Shown: positions 1 through 6,570 of the stretch, piece by piece | Numbering within the stretch: the stretch's first letter is position 1 | Layout of the letters: every line of letters starts with the position of its first letter | NCBI GenBank assembly: GCA_009785545.1 | Contig: WQWD01000069.1 | Location: 1-9,834, forward strand | Source of the DNA: Treponema sp. | GTDB taxonomy: Bacteria > Spirochaetota > Spirochaetia > Treponematales > Breznakiellaceae | Length of the DNA stretch: 9,834 bases | Direction of reading: 5' to 3' | The notes under the pieces: model-generated | What the model was told of the DNA's origin: nothing | Seen by the model: only the letters and a program-made list of their open reading frames with translations | Databases searched by the model: none | Program-made: the position numbers and the translations under genes

Positions 1-45
1 AAACAAGGCGAATTAAACTTTGTATCGGACTTTCAAGGATTGTAA
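1..45 (+). CDS. C-terminal end of an upstream gene (possibly small terminase subunit), partial
   Basis: Frame 1 is open from the window edge and reads KQGELNFVSDFQGL followed by two consecutive stop codons (TAA at 43-45 and 46-48), immediately before the terminase start at 49. Its tail contains the AAGGA ribosome binding site for the next gene (35-39). Position directly before a large terminase suggests a small terminase subunit or another packaging-module gene, but only 14 residues are visible and none is diagnostic. An open frame this short could also be chance. Confidence 0.4.
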   Translation, partial: KQGELNFVSDFQGL

Positions 46-48
46 TAA

Positions 49-1278
49 ATGGGTACTGCGGTAGTTTTCAAGCCAACAGCAATACAGAAAAAGGCTCTTT
101 CTCTTTTGAAGGGCGGGGCTAAACATATTTTGTTGTTTGGCGGTTCTCGTTCGGGGAAAACAACAGTGATTGTAATGGCGATTATCTTTCGGGCTTTGAT
201 GTATGCAGGTTCCAGGCATTTGATTTGCCGTTACAGGGCGAAAGACGCAAGGTCATCGGTTTTGCGTGAGACTTTATTTCCGTGGTTAAATAATACTGTT
301 GGAAAAAACGGTTATACATATTTAACACATGAAAGTGTGATAACTCTTTTTAACAGCTCTGAAATTTGGATAGGCGGTCTTGGAGACAGAGAGCAAGCGG
401 ACAAGATACTTGGGCATGAGTATAACACAATTTATTTTAATGAGATTAGCCAACTTTCTTATATTGCGGTAACAACTGCTTATTCCAGACTTGCAATGAA
501 AGTGCAAGGTTGCAGGAATTTGTTTTTTTATGACTGCAATCCGGGTTCGCCTTTGCATTGGGCTTATAAAATATTTGTTTTGAAAAAGACTTTTCAAACC
601 GGCGAACAGTTGGAGAAACCGGAACTATATCAATCTATGTTATTAAACCCTGAAGATAACAAAGAAAATCTGCCAGAGGATTATATTTGCGACATTCTTG
701 ACGCTTTGCCGGAAAAACAAAGAGCCAGGTTTCGTGACGGGCTGTGGGTAAAGGCAGATGGTGTAATATACGACCGCTTTGATGAGACGATGATTGTCAA
801 GTTAGAAGATATGCCTAAAGAGTTTGACCGAATTGCTGCAGGACAGGACTTTGGATTGAATATTACGTTTGTGAAAATTGGCTGGGTTGGTGATGTTGTG
901 TATGTTTTATGCGATTACGGAGCATTTAACATGACAACTAAATCATTTAATGCCGAACTGGAAGCAAGAGGTTGGCTGGATATTAACGACGGGATTGGCT
1001 GTCCAGTTTATTGCGATCCTGCAGGTGGTGAACGAATACAGGAAATTACAGGGGGCTTGAAAGCCAATAACAGTGTAGAAAGCGGAATTGATTATATCAA
1101 CGCAAAAATTGAACGTGGGCAGTTTTTCGTTTGTGAGAGGTGTAACGGAGTACTGTCGGAGATATGGGATTATTGCAGGAATGAGGCAGGAGAGATTGTA
1201 AAGACAAACGACCATTACATGGACGCTTTGCGTTATGCGATATTTTCTGATATTCAGCAAGGGGTGATTTTTTCATGA
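49..1278 (+). CDS. terL: Phage terminase large subunit (packaging ATPase/nuclease)
   Basis: The large terminase docks on the portal, drives DNA into the prohead by ATP hydrolysis and cuts the concatemer. The protein has 409 residues, a normal length. The N-terminal ATPase shows a Walker A motif GGSRSGKT at residues 31-38 and a Walker B-like strand TIYFNE at 127-132. The catalytic glutamate is E132; the usual aspartate before it is N131. The C-terminal RNase H-like nuclease shows three acidic positions in typical settings: D267 in GQDFG, D323 in YCDPAG and D392 in DHYMDALRYA. It resembles the PBSX/Terminase_6-type families. The ATG at 49 is preceded by AAGGA (35-39). The stop overlaps the portal start as ATGA (1275-1278), so the two are likely translationally coupled. 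No truncation is seen. Confidence 0.95.
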   Translation: MGTAVVFKPTAIQKKALSLLKGGAKHILLFGGSRSGKTTVIVMAIIFRALMYAGSRHLICRYRAKDARSSVLRETLFPWLNNTVGKNGYTYLTHESVITLFNSSEIWIGGLGDREQADKILGHEYNTIYFNEISQLSYIAVTTAYSRLAMKVQGCRNLFFYDCNPGSPLHWAYKIFVLKKTFQTGEQLEKPELYQSMLLNPEDNKENLPEDYICDILDALPEKQRARFRDGLWVKADGVIYDRFDETMIVKLEDMPKEFDRIAAGQDFGLNITFVKIGWVGDVVYVLCDYGAFNMTTKSFNAELEARGWLDINDGIGCPVYCDPAGGERIQEITGGLKANNSVESGIDYINAKIERGQFFVCERCNGVLSEIWDYCRNEAGEIVKTNDHYMDALRYAIFSDIQQGVIFS

Positions 1279-2582
1279 AACTGCTAAATGTATTCAAACC
1301 TAAACCACAGCATGGGAAAATCAACACTCGGCAGAAAAGCGTGAAAGAATTCTTGGGGGAAAAAAAGAATACTTTTTTATGGTCTGATTGTGATAATAAT
1401 AGTATATTTAATAACAATGACACAATCGGCGACACTTACCTGCTTCATGCGTGGGTAAATATCTCTGTAAATATTTTGACTCGAAATATCGCCCGAGCAG
1501 ATTTTTGTATCAAGAGAGAGGGTAACGATGTTGAACGTGGCACAATGTATGAGCTGTTCAGGCGACCAAATCCTTCGTTAAGCCGTTACGATCTTTGGAA
1601 AGAAACCGCTGCCTGGTGGTTTCTTGAAGGCGAAGCCTTCTGGTGGTTCGGTTCTGATTATTCCGGCGGACTGCCAAAAGAGATTTATATACTTGATCCT
1701 CGCAGGATGAGGCATGATTCGGGGCTGTCCCGAGACCTTCGGTCTGGTGAATTACGGGGTCTTGATTTTGGTTCTCGTAATGTTCCCCGCAAATGGTTTT
1801 ATCATGTTGGCACGGAACTTGTGCCGATACTGAACGATGAGATAATTCACTTTAGAGACTGGAATCCATGGAACCCGGTACGTGGGGTTAATCCGCTTGT
1901 TTCGCTTTCTTTAGAATTAGAACAAGATTTTTACGCTAATAAAGCAAACTCAACTTTACTTAAAAACAACGCCATTCCGCAAGGTATTTTAAAAACAGAA
2001 CAAACTTTACGCCCCGAAGAAGCAGACCAACTGGAACGCCGATGGGAAAGCAAGTACGGTGCTGTAAAGGCAGGGCGTAAAATTGCCGTGCTTGGCAAGG
2101 GAACTAATTTTGAGCCGCTTTCATTTACTCCAGAAGTAATAAAACTATTTGAGCTAAAGAGGTGGAACTTATACACGATACTTGCGAGATACGGAATACC
2201 GCCGAGAGTAGCGAATATCAGCGACAGATCGACTGCTCTTAGCGGGAAAGATACGGCGGAGCAACATTCGGCATTTTGGAAGTATACGCTTATACCAATT
2301 CTGCGGCAGTTTGAACAAATACTTGAAAGTCAGTTTTTTATTCGCTTTGGTGTTAAGGAACGAGGTGTATTTGATTTGTGGGATATTCCCGAGCTGCAAA
2401 AGAGCGAAGACGCGCAAAGTAAAAGAGATATTGCGGAAATTACCGCAGGGATTAAAACGATAAATGACGTTTTAAAGGAGAGAGGGAAAAAGCCGAAGTC
2501 TTGGGGTGATGTGTGGCACAGACCGAGAAGCCTTGAAACTGTAGACGGCGGCAAGTCTAATCGAGGCGCTGATGGCGAATAA
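1275..2582 (+). CDS. HK97-family phage portal protein
   Basis: The portal is the dodecameric ring at one capsid vertex through which DNA passes and onto which terminase and connectors dock. At 435 residues the length fits the HK97 portal family. Recognisable landmarks in order are HAWVNISVNIL near residue 58, a Trp-rich AAWWFLEGEAFWW segment, IIHFRDWNP, GVNPL, then the long ELEQDFYANKANSTLLKNN helix and RYGIPP (306-310), the usual signature before the C-terminal helices. The ATG overlaps the terminase stop and has AAGGGGTG at 1259-1266. The last 11 bases overlap the next gene, an unexpected LuxR-type regulator, where a prohead protease is normally found. The frame is intact, and a 60-base sample (2041-2100) is about 53% G+C. 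Confidence 0.93.
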   Translation: MKLLNVFKPKPQHGKINTRQKSVKEFLGEKKNTFLWSDCDNNSIFNNNDTIGDTYLLHAWVNISVNILTRNIARADFCIKREGNDVERGTMYELFRRPNPSLSRYDLWKETAAWWFLEGEAFWWFGSDYSGGLPKEIYILDPRRMRHDSGLSRDLRSGELRGLDFGSRNVPRKWFYHVGTELVPILNDEIIHFRDWNPWNPVRGVNPLVSLSLELEQDFYANKANSTLLKNNAIPQGILKTEQTLRPEEADQLERRWESKYGAVKAGRKIAVLGKGTNFEPLSFTPEVIKLFELKRWNLYTILARYGIPPRVANISDRSTALSGKDTAEQHSAFWKYTLIPILRQFEQILESQFFIRFGVKERGVFDLWDIPELQKSEDAQSKRDIAEITAGIKTINDVLKERGKKPKSWGDVWHRPRSLETVDGGKSNRGADGE

Positions 2583-3207
2583 CAGCGTTATCATTGCTTC
2601 TACTGCTAATTTTCTCATTGATACGCTGCGCACTAAATTAAAGGACTTGAATTTAAGAGTTTTTACTGCCTGCAGTGAAAACGATTTATATGATACTATC
2701 AATAGCACTTTTCCTCGATTGATATTCATAGAACACTGTTTTTGTGGATTTGATACGGATAACTATATTTCAAAAACTTTGAAGTTTAATCAAAATTTGC
2801 ATTTTGTTATTTGGACTGCTTATCAGATAAACCCTGTTAATGCCGCTCGTTTTATTCATGCCGGGGCTGAAAGTTTTATATCTTTAAGAGACACGGTAGA
2901 AAATGTTGAAAATATACTTTTTAAAATTTCCGAAGGTCAACAGTGTTATCCGAATGATGTAAGAGAAGCGCTTCAAATTGAAACAAATATACCCATATTT
3001 AATAAACCTTTAACACCAAGAGAATTACAGATTATTAAATTATTTGGTCTTGAAGATTTGGAAATTGCGAAACAATTATCGCTTGCCATTCAGACTGTTT
3101 ACTTCCATAAAAGTAATATTTTTAGAAAACTCGGATTGAAAAGAAAAAATGAAGTTTTGGAATATGTAATAAAAAATGGTGTTTTAACGCAATGGGATTT
3201 TGCATAA
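2572..3207 (+). CDS. LuxR/NarL-type regulator with degenerate receiver domain, inside the phage head operon
   Basis: This 211-residue protein has response-regulator architecture. Residues 5-120 look like a receiver fold, and 147-205 form a LuxR/GerE helix-turn-helix with the conserved start LTPRE (147-151), EIAKQL, TVYFHKSNIFRKLGL. The HTH should bind DNA. The receiver lacks its chemistry: the phospho-acceptor position in RLIFIEHCF is E54 instead of Asp, the N-terminal acidic pair is replaced by uncharged residues (IIASTANFL), and the lysine after GAESF is S104. The switch threonine (T82 in VIWTA) is kept. Phosphorylation is therefore unlikely, and the Glu may act as a fixed mimic. The ATG has GAGG at 2563-2566 and overlaps the portal end by 11 bases. 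Sampled G+C is about 25%, far below the portal and capsid genes, so it is probably a separately acquired insert. Its target is unknown. Confidence 0.85.
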   Translation: MANNSVIIASTANFLIDTLRTKLKDLNLRVFTACSENDLYDTINSTFPRLIFIEHCFCGFDTDNYISKTLKFNQNLHFVIWTAYQINPVNAARFIHAGAESFISLRDTVENVENILFKISEGQQCYPNDVREALQIETNIPIFNKPLTPRELQIIKLFGLEDLEIAKQLSLAIQTVYFHKSNIFRKLGLKRKNEVLEYVIKNGVLTQWDFA

Positions 3208-3216
3208 AAATATTTT

Positions 3217-3222
3217 GGGAGG
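3217..3222 (+). promoter_or_regulatory. Ribosome binding site that sets the protease start
   Basis: GGGAGG sits 8 bases before the ATG at 3231. The alternative in-frame ATG at 3192, which would overlap the regulator gene, has no such site. This favours 3231 as the real start. Confidence 0.75.
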
Positions 3223-3230
3223 AAGAAAAA

Positions 3231-3923
3231 ATGATTGTCAGGACTAAAAGCGGAGAGGTTATTCAAATTAAAAATGAAGAATTAAAAATGAAAAATGATT
3301 GTGTGTTGCTGGATTATCTGGGAGTTAAAAAAGGTGTTACGGGAGTACAGAAGGTTACGCAAGATGTTGAACTTATTGCTTCTGTTCCGTTTTGTTTGTC
3401 GGCAGAGATGAAAACAGAAAATGAACTGCCCTTTATTCCTGACGGGTTTTCCTGGACATTATCGACTTTTGACATTGACCGATACGGAGAACGGGTTGAT
3501 CCGTATGGTTGGGATTTTAAACGGTATTTACAAAATCCTGTTGTTGAGTGGGCACATAAATATGACATTCCGGCAATTGGAAAAATTGACGGACTGACCA
3601 TAAATGACAATGGTTTACATGGTGTTGTTGTTTTTAACAGCAAAGATTATGACCCTTTTGGGTGGGCTATTGGGGAGCGTGTGAAAGCCGGTGTTATCAG
3701 GGCTGGCTCTGTTGGGTTTAGGGTATTGGAAATTGAAATTCCATCAAAGGAAGAAAATAAAAATGGGACTTCTCTTATTTTCAGGAAACAAGAACTTTTG
3801 GAGTTTTCGATTTGTAATGTACCGGCTAATCCGTACGCTTTGGCGAAAGAAAAAAGTAAAAATGAAAAAAGTAATAACGGGGACTCAATTCCTTTTTGGG
3901 ATTGTTTGATAGCAAAAAAGTAA
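3231..3923 (+). CDS. HK97-type prohead protease (peptidase S78 family)
   Basis: This protease cleaves the capsid scaffold (delta) domain and itself during prohead maturation. From the ATG at 3231 it has 230 residues. The family core runs from about 70 to 205: LSTFDIDRYGERVDPYGWDF, EWAHKYDIPAIG with likely catalytic H109, GLHGVVVF, RAGSVGF with likely nucleophile S160, and ELLEFSICNVPANPYAL with a likely third member E191. The first 65 residues are not recognisable and include a stretch encoded by two 14-bp near-repeats (3267-3294). The last 25 residues, after the conserved NPYAL, are encoded largely by the first copy of a 57-bp in-frame duplication. A start at 3192 is possible but lacks a ribosome binding site. 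The capsid gene follows 63 bases downstream, as expected for this pair. Confidence 0.9.
   Translation: MIVRTKSGEVIQIKNEELKMKNDCVLLDYLGVKKGVTGVQKVTQDVELIASVPFCLSAEMKTENELPFIPDGFSWTLSTFDIDRYGERVDPYGWDFKRYLQNPVVEWAHKYDIPAIGKIDGLTINDNGLHGVVVFNSKDYDPFGWAIGERVKAGVIRAGSVGFRVLEIEIPSKEENKNGTSLIFRKQELLEFSICNVPANPYALAKEKSKNEKSNNGDSIPFWDCLIAKK
3267..3294 (+). repeat. Two 14-bp tandem units within the protease gene
   Basis: ATTAAAAATGAAGA (3267-3280) is followed directly by ATTAAAAATGAAAA (3281-3294), matching at 13 of 14 bases. The unit is not a multiple of three. It lies in the unconserved N-terminal part of the protease, so copy-number change would alter the frame. Confidence 0.6.
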
Positions 3924-3967
3924 AAAAGTAATTGTGGGTGTGCAATTCCTTTTGGAATTGTTTAATA
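3865..3967 (+). repeat. 57-bp-period in-frame tandem duplication with two hairpins, protease end to capsid leader
   Basis: Copy 1 (3865-3911) and copy 2 (3922-3967) align with about 37 of 47 positions identical and one gap. Corresponding codons lie 57 bases apart, so both are in the same frame. Copy 1 encodes KSNNGDSIPFWDCLIAKK and a stop; copy 2 would read KSNCGCAIPFGIV and a stop. Copy 2 holds a perfect hairpin CAATTCC-TTTT-GGAATTG (3943-3960). Copy 1 holds the same stem with one G-U pair (3886-3904). The hairpins sit in the mRNA between protease and capsid genes and could be RNA-processing, stability or weak attenuation elements. That role is inference. Confidence 0.7.
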
Positions 3968-3976
3968 AATAAGAAT

Positions 3977-3980
3977 GAGG
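3977..3980 (+). promoter_or_regulatory. Ribosome binding site that sets the capsid start
   Basis: GAGG ends 6 bases before the ATG at 3987. It overlaps the alternative in-frame ATG at 3975, which has no good site of its own. The capsid protein therefore most likely begins MANEELLAV. Confidence 0.7.
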
Positions 3981-3986
3981 TTAATT

Positions 3987-5294
3987 ATGGCAAACGAAGA
4001 ATTGTTGGCGGTTAAAAAGAAGTTATCTGAGATGAAAAAAATTGAGTTGACGGGCTTTACTAACACGGAAACCGCTACGGCTTACTTTCAGGAAAAAGAG
4101 GTTATTCTTGAAGGTATTGTAAAAACTTTGGAGACTTTTACCGTGCAAGAAACGGCGGAAGTGGAAGCGTTGAAATCAACCGTTAAATCTTTGCGTGATG
4201 AAATCAAAGTGCAGGCTTCCAGTCCGAAGGAAATGTCCAGACGTGAATTGCTTTACAGTTTGGGCAAAGGGATTTCTGCGGCGTGGTCGGGGAACAATAA
4301 GGCATTGGCTGATTTGGCGTTTTCGCCAAACCTTAAAGCGGACAATTGGACTAATCCTCGTGATGTTTTGTGGAACGAGAAAGGCTGGCAGTTGACGAAA
4401 GCGGCTCTCGGCGAGCCGATGGGCAACATGGCGACTAACGATCAGTATCTTGTCAATCCGATTTATGAAACTGAAATAATGCAAGACGCCGCCAAAAAAT
4501 CCGTGATGATGGGTTTGGTACGTCATCGACCGATGATGGGACCTTCCATGTTTCTTCCTACAAGAGACAGAGGCGGCGTGGAATTGCATTGGCTTACGGC
4601 TTATGGTCAGCAGATTAAGGGAAGTAAACCGAAAGGTGCTGAACGTGTCGAATTAAAGGCGTATACTCTGGCTGGTTATATTCCGTGGTTTGATGAATTT
4701 GAGGAAGATGTTTTTGTTGATTTGGGGCAGATGTTCATAGACGAATTTATCGAAGTTTACGGACAAGAGTTTGACAAACAATGTCTGCTTGCCGATGATG
4801 AGCCGTTTACAGGGGCTATGGCTTGCGATGGCGTTATTAAACATTCGATTCAAAGTTCTGCGATTAAAGATTTGACGTGGAAGGATTTTAGAGACGCTGT
4901 GTATAAAATCCCTGCGGAAGAAAGAAAAGATTGTTGCTGGTTTTTGAATGAGACCGTACTTAATCATATCGCCAACATTGAGGATACGACAGGCAGACCG
5001 ATTTGGCGTAGACCTACGGAGGCAATGCCGGGTCGTTTGGACTTGTATCCGTATCACGAAGTATCAATCCTTCCGCAGTTTGCGGACATCAAGGCGGATG
5101 AGCCGTTTGCCGTTTTTATGAACCCGAAGAGAATTCAACATGGAAACCGCAAGGGAATTGAAATCAAAAAGTTTGACGGCACAACAGAAAGCCTTGAATA
5201 CGGCGAATTGTTTTTGCGTTTCCGCAAACGTGACGGCTTTCTTGTTACCAGACCGAAGAATAATATTCTCGTTCTAAAAACTAAAGGGGCTTGA
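3987..5294 (+). CDS. HK97-type major capsid protein
   Basis: The shell protein forms the icosahedral head. From the ATG at 3987 it has 435 residues. Residues 1 to about 80 are charged and helical, rich in Lys and Glu, and match the scaffolding delta domain that the neighbouring protease would remove. The HK97 fold follows: SRRELLYSLGKGISAAW (from 84), LVNPIYETEIMQDAAKKS, LVRHRPM, MFLPTRDRGG, a long E-loop/spine region with AGYIPWFDEFEEDVFVDLG, and a C-terminal RKRDGFLVTRPKNNILVL. A start 12 bases upstream is possible but less well placed relative to GAGG. A 60-base sample (4381-4440) is about 60% G+C, the highest sampled in the window. No head-tail connector or tail gene follows; two terminators do. 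Confidence 0.93.
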   Translation: MANEELLAVKKKLSEMKKIELTGFTNTETATAYFQEKEVILEGIVKTLETFTVQETAEVEALKSTVKSLRDEIKVQASSPKEMSRRELLYSLGKGISAAWSGNNKALADLAFSPNLKADNWTNPRDVLWNEKGWQLTKAALGEPMGNMATNDQYLVNPIYETEIMQDAAKKSVMMGLVRHRPMMGPSMFLPTRDRGGVELHWLTAYGQQIKGSKPKGAERVELKAYTLAGYIPWFDEFEEDVFVDLGQMFIDEFIEVYGQEFDKQCLLADDEPFTGAMACDGVIKHSIQSSAIKDLTWKDFRDAVYKIPAEERKDCCWFLNETVLNHIANIEDTTGRPIWRRPTEAMPGRLDLYPYHEVSILPQFADIKADEPFAVFMNPKRIQHGNRKGIEIKKFDGTTESLEYGELFLRFRKRDGFLVTRPKNNILVLKTKGA

Positions 5295-5392
5295 ACGAAA
5301 GAAAAGTTAAAAATGTGCTGTTTGTAATTGTTTATAAACCTACTATCAGCAGAGTTATTTGATTTATACAGGGAAGGAAAAATATTTTGTTA

Positions 5393-5428
5393 GCCGCCAG
5401 AAGCAGAAACTTCGGGCGGCGATTTTTA
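5393..5428 (+). terminator. Rho-independent terminator after the capsid gene
   Basis: GCCGCCAGAAG (5393-5403) pairs with CTTCGGGCGGC (5410-5420) with one A-G mismatch and a six-base loop. GATTTTTA follows. It ends the head operon on the plus strand about 100 bases after the capsid stop; those 100 bases hold no gene I can support. Confidence 0.8.
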
Positions 5429-5465
5429 TAAGTTTTATTTTGATAATGACGACGTTTTTAAGTTC

Positions 5466-5497
5466 CCCCGCCCAAATGGGCAGGGATTAATTTTTTT
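5466..5497 (+). terminator. Second terminator hairpin in series
   Basis: CCCCGCCC (5466-5473) pairs with GGGCAGGG (5478-5485) around an AAAT loop with one mismatch. ATTAA and seven T residues (5491-5497) follow. The T tract abuts the stop codon of the opposite-strand J-domain gene. Read on the minus strand neither hairpin is followed by a T tract, so both act on plus-strand transcripts. Confidence 0.6.
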
Positions 5498-5996
5498 ATA
5501 CTGCTATTTTTAGCGGAGATTTTTCTTTTTCCTTTTCTTCTTTTTGTACTTTATGGCTTCCTTTACTGGCTCTTATTTCGTCTAATGTTTCCCTGCTGGT
5601 GATTTTTCTTTTTTTACCGCCGGAAAATACCCAAGCTTTGTGTTTAATTGAAAACCAAAAACCAAGCTCTTTTAATTGCTCCTTTACTTCTTTTGAATTA
5701 AAGCAATAAATCCAAAAGCCTATTATTTCTATTTCACATTCAAGGTCTATGATTTTTTCCAAGATGTCCTGGAATGGTGTAACGCTGTCCGGGTCTGGTT
5801 TCCATTCTTTATCTTGATAATAGGAATTAAAAGAATTAGACATAAAGTTTTTTAAAAAGGCGTTAAACTGGCTTATTATTTCTTTTGTGACGGCTTCGCC
5901 TTCTTTGCCTGCGTGATCCGGGTGGTGTTTTAAAAGCAACTGACGATAATGCTTTTTCGCTTCTTCTATTGATTGACATTGTTGAAAATATTTCAT
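5496..5996 (-). CDS. J-domain (DnaJ-like) protein of the phage/plasmid type
   Basis: J-domain proteins stimulate Hsp70 (DnaK) ATPase and hand it substrates. From the ATG at 5996 the protein has 166 residues. A compact J-domain lies at about 3-45: KKHYRQLLLKHHPDHAGKEG with the essential HPD at 25-27. Helix I is very short and there is no Gly/Phe or zinc region. The C-terminal half (about 85-145) has IIDLECEIEIIGFWIY, LKELGFWFSIKHKAWVF and a final DEIR. That is a module I know from small J-proteins on mobile elements, where a similar GSWLWVSG...LKEAGFKWS...KKAWYW pattern recurs. The tail is Lys/Glu-rich. The start at 5996 has GGAAGG at 6003-6008; an upstream in-frame ATG at 6032 would overlap the preceding gene and lacks a site. 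It may help phage or plasmid replication or assembly through host DnaK, which is inference. Confidence 0.85.
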   Translation of the reverse strand: MKYFQQCQSIEEAKKHYRQLLLKHHPDHAGKEGEAVTKEIISQFNAFLKNFMSNSFNSYYQDKEWKPDPDSVTPFQDILEKIIDLECEIEIIGFWIYCFNSKEVKEQLKELGFWFSIKHKAWVFSGGKKRKITSRETLDEIRASKGSHKVQKEEKEKEKSPLKIAV

Positions 5997-6002
5997 TTTG
6001 TA

Positions 6003-6008
6003 CCTTCC
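6003..6008 (-). promoter_or_regulatory. Ribosome binding site of the J-domain gene, overlapping the preceding stop
   Basis: On the minus strand the sequence reads TAGGAAGG, six bases, then ATG at 5996. The stop codon of the 85-aa gene (6008-6010) shares a base with the site, so translation of the two genes is probably coupled. Confidence 0.7.
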
Positions 6009-6265
6009 TAAAATAATTCTTTTTGTCCGCAATTTATTACTGGAACAATGTCTTTGCTACCCGGATAGATTTTTTTTATGTGTAAAATAAAATCTTTCGC
6101 TTCTTTTAGTGTTGGAAAAATACGAAAAGTTTTTAACAGGCTTGTTCCTATATACTGCGGAATTGTAGTGCAAGGTGATTTTGTACTTTTAATTGATAAC
6201 CCAATTAATGACAATTTACCTTTAATGAATGTAAAATCTGTATTTACCTGATAACGCAGTGACAT
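6008..6265 (-). CDS. Small protein of unknown function (85 aa) upstream of the J-domain gene
   Basis: I do not recognise this protein. It begins MSLRYQVNTDFTFIKGKLSL and contains a helix-like segment, TLKEAKDFILHIKKIYPG, near residues 52-69. It has no signal peptide, membrane segment or cysteine pair that points to a function. The ATG has AGGGGG at 6272-6277, six bases upstream. It ends 11 bases before the J-domain start, and its stop codon overlaps that gene's ribosome binding site, so they form an operon. The base composition is low in G+C like the J-domain gene. Good start signals and tight linkage make it likely to be real. Confidence 0.65.
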   Translation of the reverse strand: MSLRYQVNTDFTFIKGKLSLIGLSIKSTKSPCTTIPQYIGTSLLKTFRIFPTLKEAKDFILHIKKIYPGSKDIVPVINCGQKELF

Positions 6266-6339
6266 TGAATACCCCCTATAAATTGCAGATGATAAGATGG
6301 CGCAGACTTTTTAAGGTCTAAGTTGTTAGTGTTATTCAT
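6244..6339 (-). CDS. Possible 31-aa peptide leading the J-domain operon
   Basis: A minus-strand frame beginning MNNTNNLDLKKSAPSYHLQF and ending in HCVIR has a well-placed AGGGGG (6347-6352) and overlaps the first 22 bases of the 85-aa gene. Its ribosome binding and start region, CATTGAATAACCCCCT in plus orientation (6337-6352), is almost identical to that of the 85-aa gene, CATTGAATACCCCCT (6263-6277). It could be a real small gene, a leader peptide coupling translation, or the relic of a duplicated start region. I cannot assign a function. Confidence 0.4.
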   Translation of the reverse strand: MNNTNNLDLKKSAPSYHLQFIGGIQCHCVIR

Positions 6340-6401
6340 TGAATAACCCCCTGATTTGTAGTAACCCCCGATAGCTAAGCACGAGGGATTTGAGGGTGAG
6401 G

Positions 6402-6430
6402 ATAAAACCTGAAACCGCCGCCTTTAACAA
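6402..6430 (-). promoter_or_regulatory. Weak promoter candidate for the J-domain operon
   Basis: On the minus strand TTGTTA (6425-6430) and TTTTAT (6402-6407) are spaced by 17 bases, about 60 bases before the 31-aa start. Both boxes deviate from consensus and the -35 lies in the left direct repeat of the neighbouring palindrome, so this is tentative. Confidence 0.25.
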
Positions 6431-6570
6431 AAAGCCCACAGAACGCAGGGTGGGTGATTTTTATTGGTGGTGCGGGCTGTAGCACCCTTCGCCCTGCACA
6501 GGGTGCGCTCGCACCACCAATGAAAAAAATCACCCACCCTGTTTTGTGGTTTCCAGTAACAAAGAGCCAG
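6425..6570. repeat. MITE-like imperfect palindrome with flanking direct repeats
   Basis: The left arm (6436-6474) and right arm (6510-6549) are long inverted repeats. The core CAGGGTGGGTGATTTTT and ATTGGTGGTGCG is matched on the opposite strand with three extra bases, and pairing continues outward through CCACA. A nested hairpin GCACCCT/AGGGTGC (6482-6488, 6500-6506) occupies the loop. The palindrome is bracketed by TAACAAAAAGCC (6425-6436) and TAACAAAGAGCC (6557-6568), 11 of 12 identical, which could be a target duplication. There is no transposase. I recall similar palindromes between genes in Treponema-like genomes. A 65-codon plus-strand frame across it (6454-6651) is probably a by-product. 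Confidence 0.65.

Noticed and set aside
4176..4589. 137-codon minus-strand frame inside the capsid gene
   Set aside because: It lies wholly within a well-supported capsid gene, is antisense to it and lacks a start signal.
5295..5392. Short gene or third copy of the hairpin repeat after the capsid gene
   Set aside because: GTAATTGTTTATAAA resembles the end of the 57-bp repeat, but the hairpin arm is missing and the similarity is too short. No frame here has a start with a good site.
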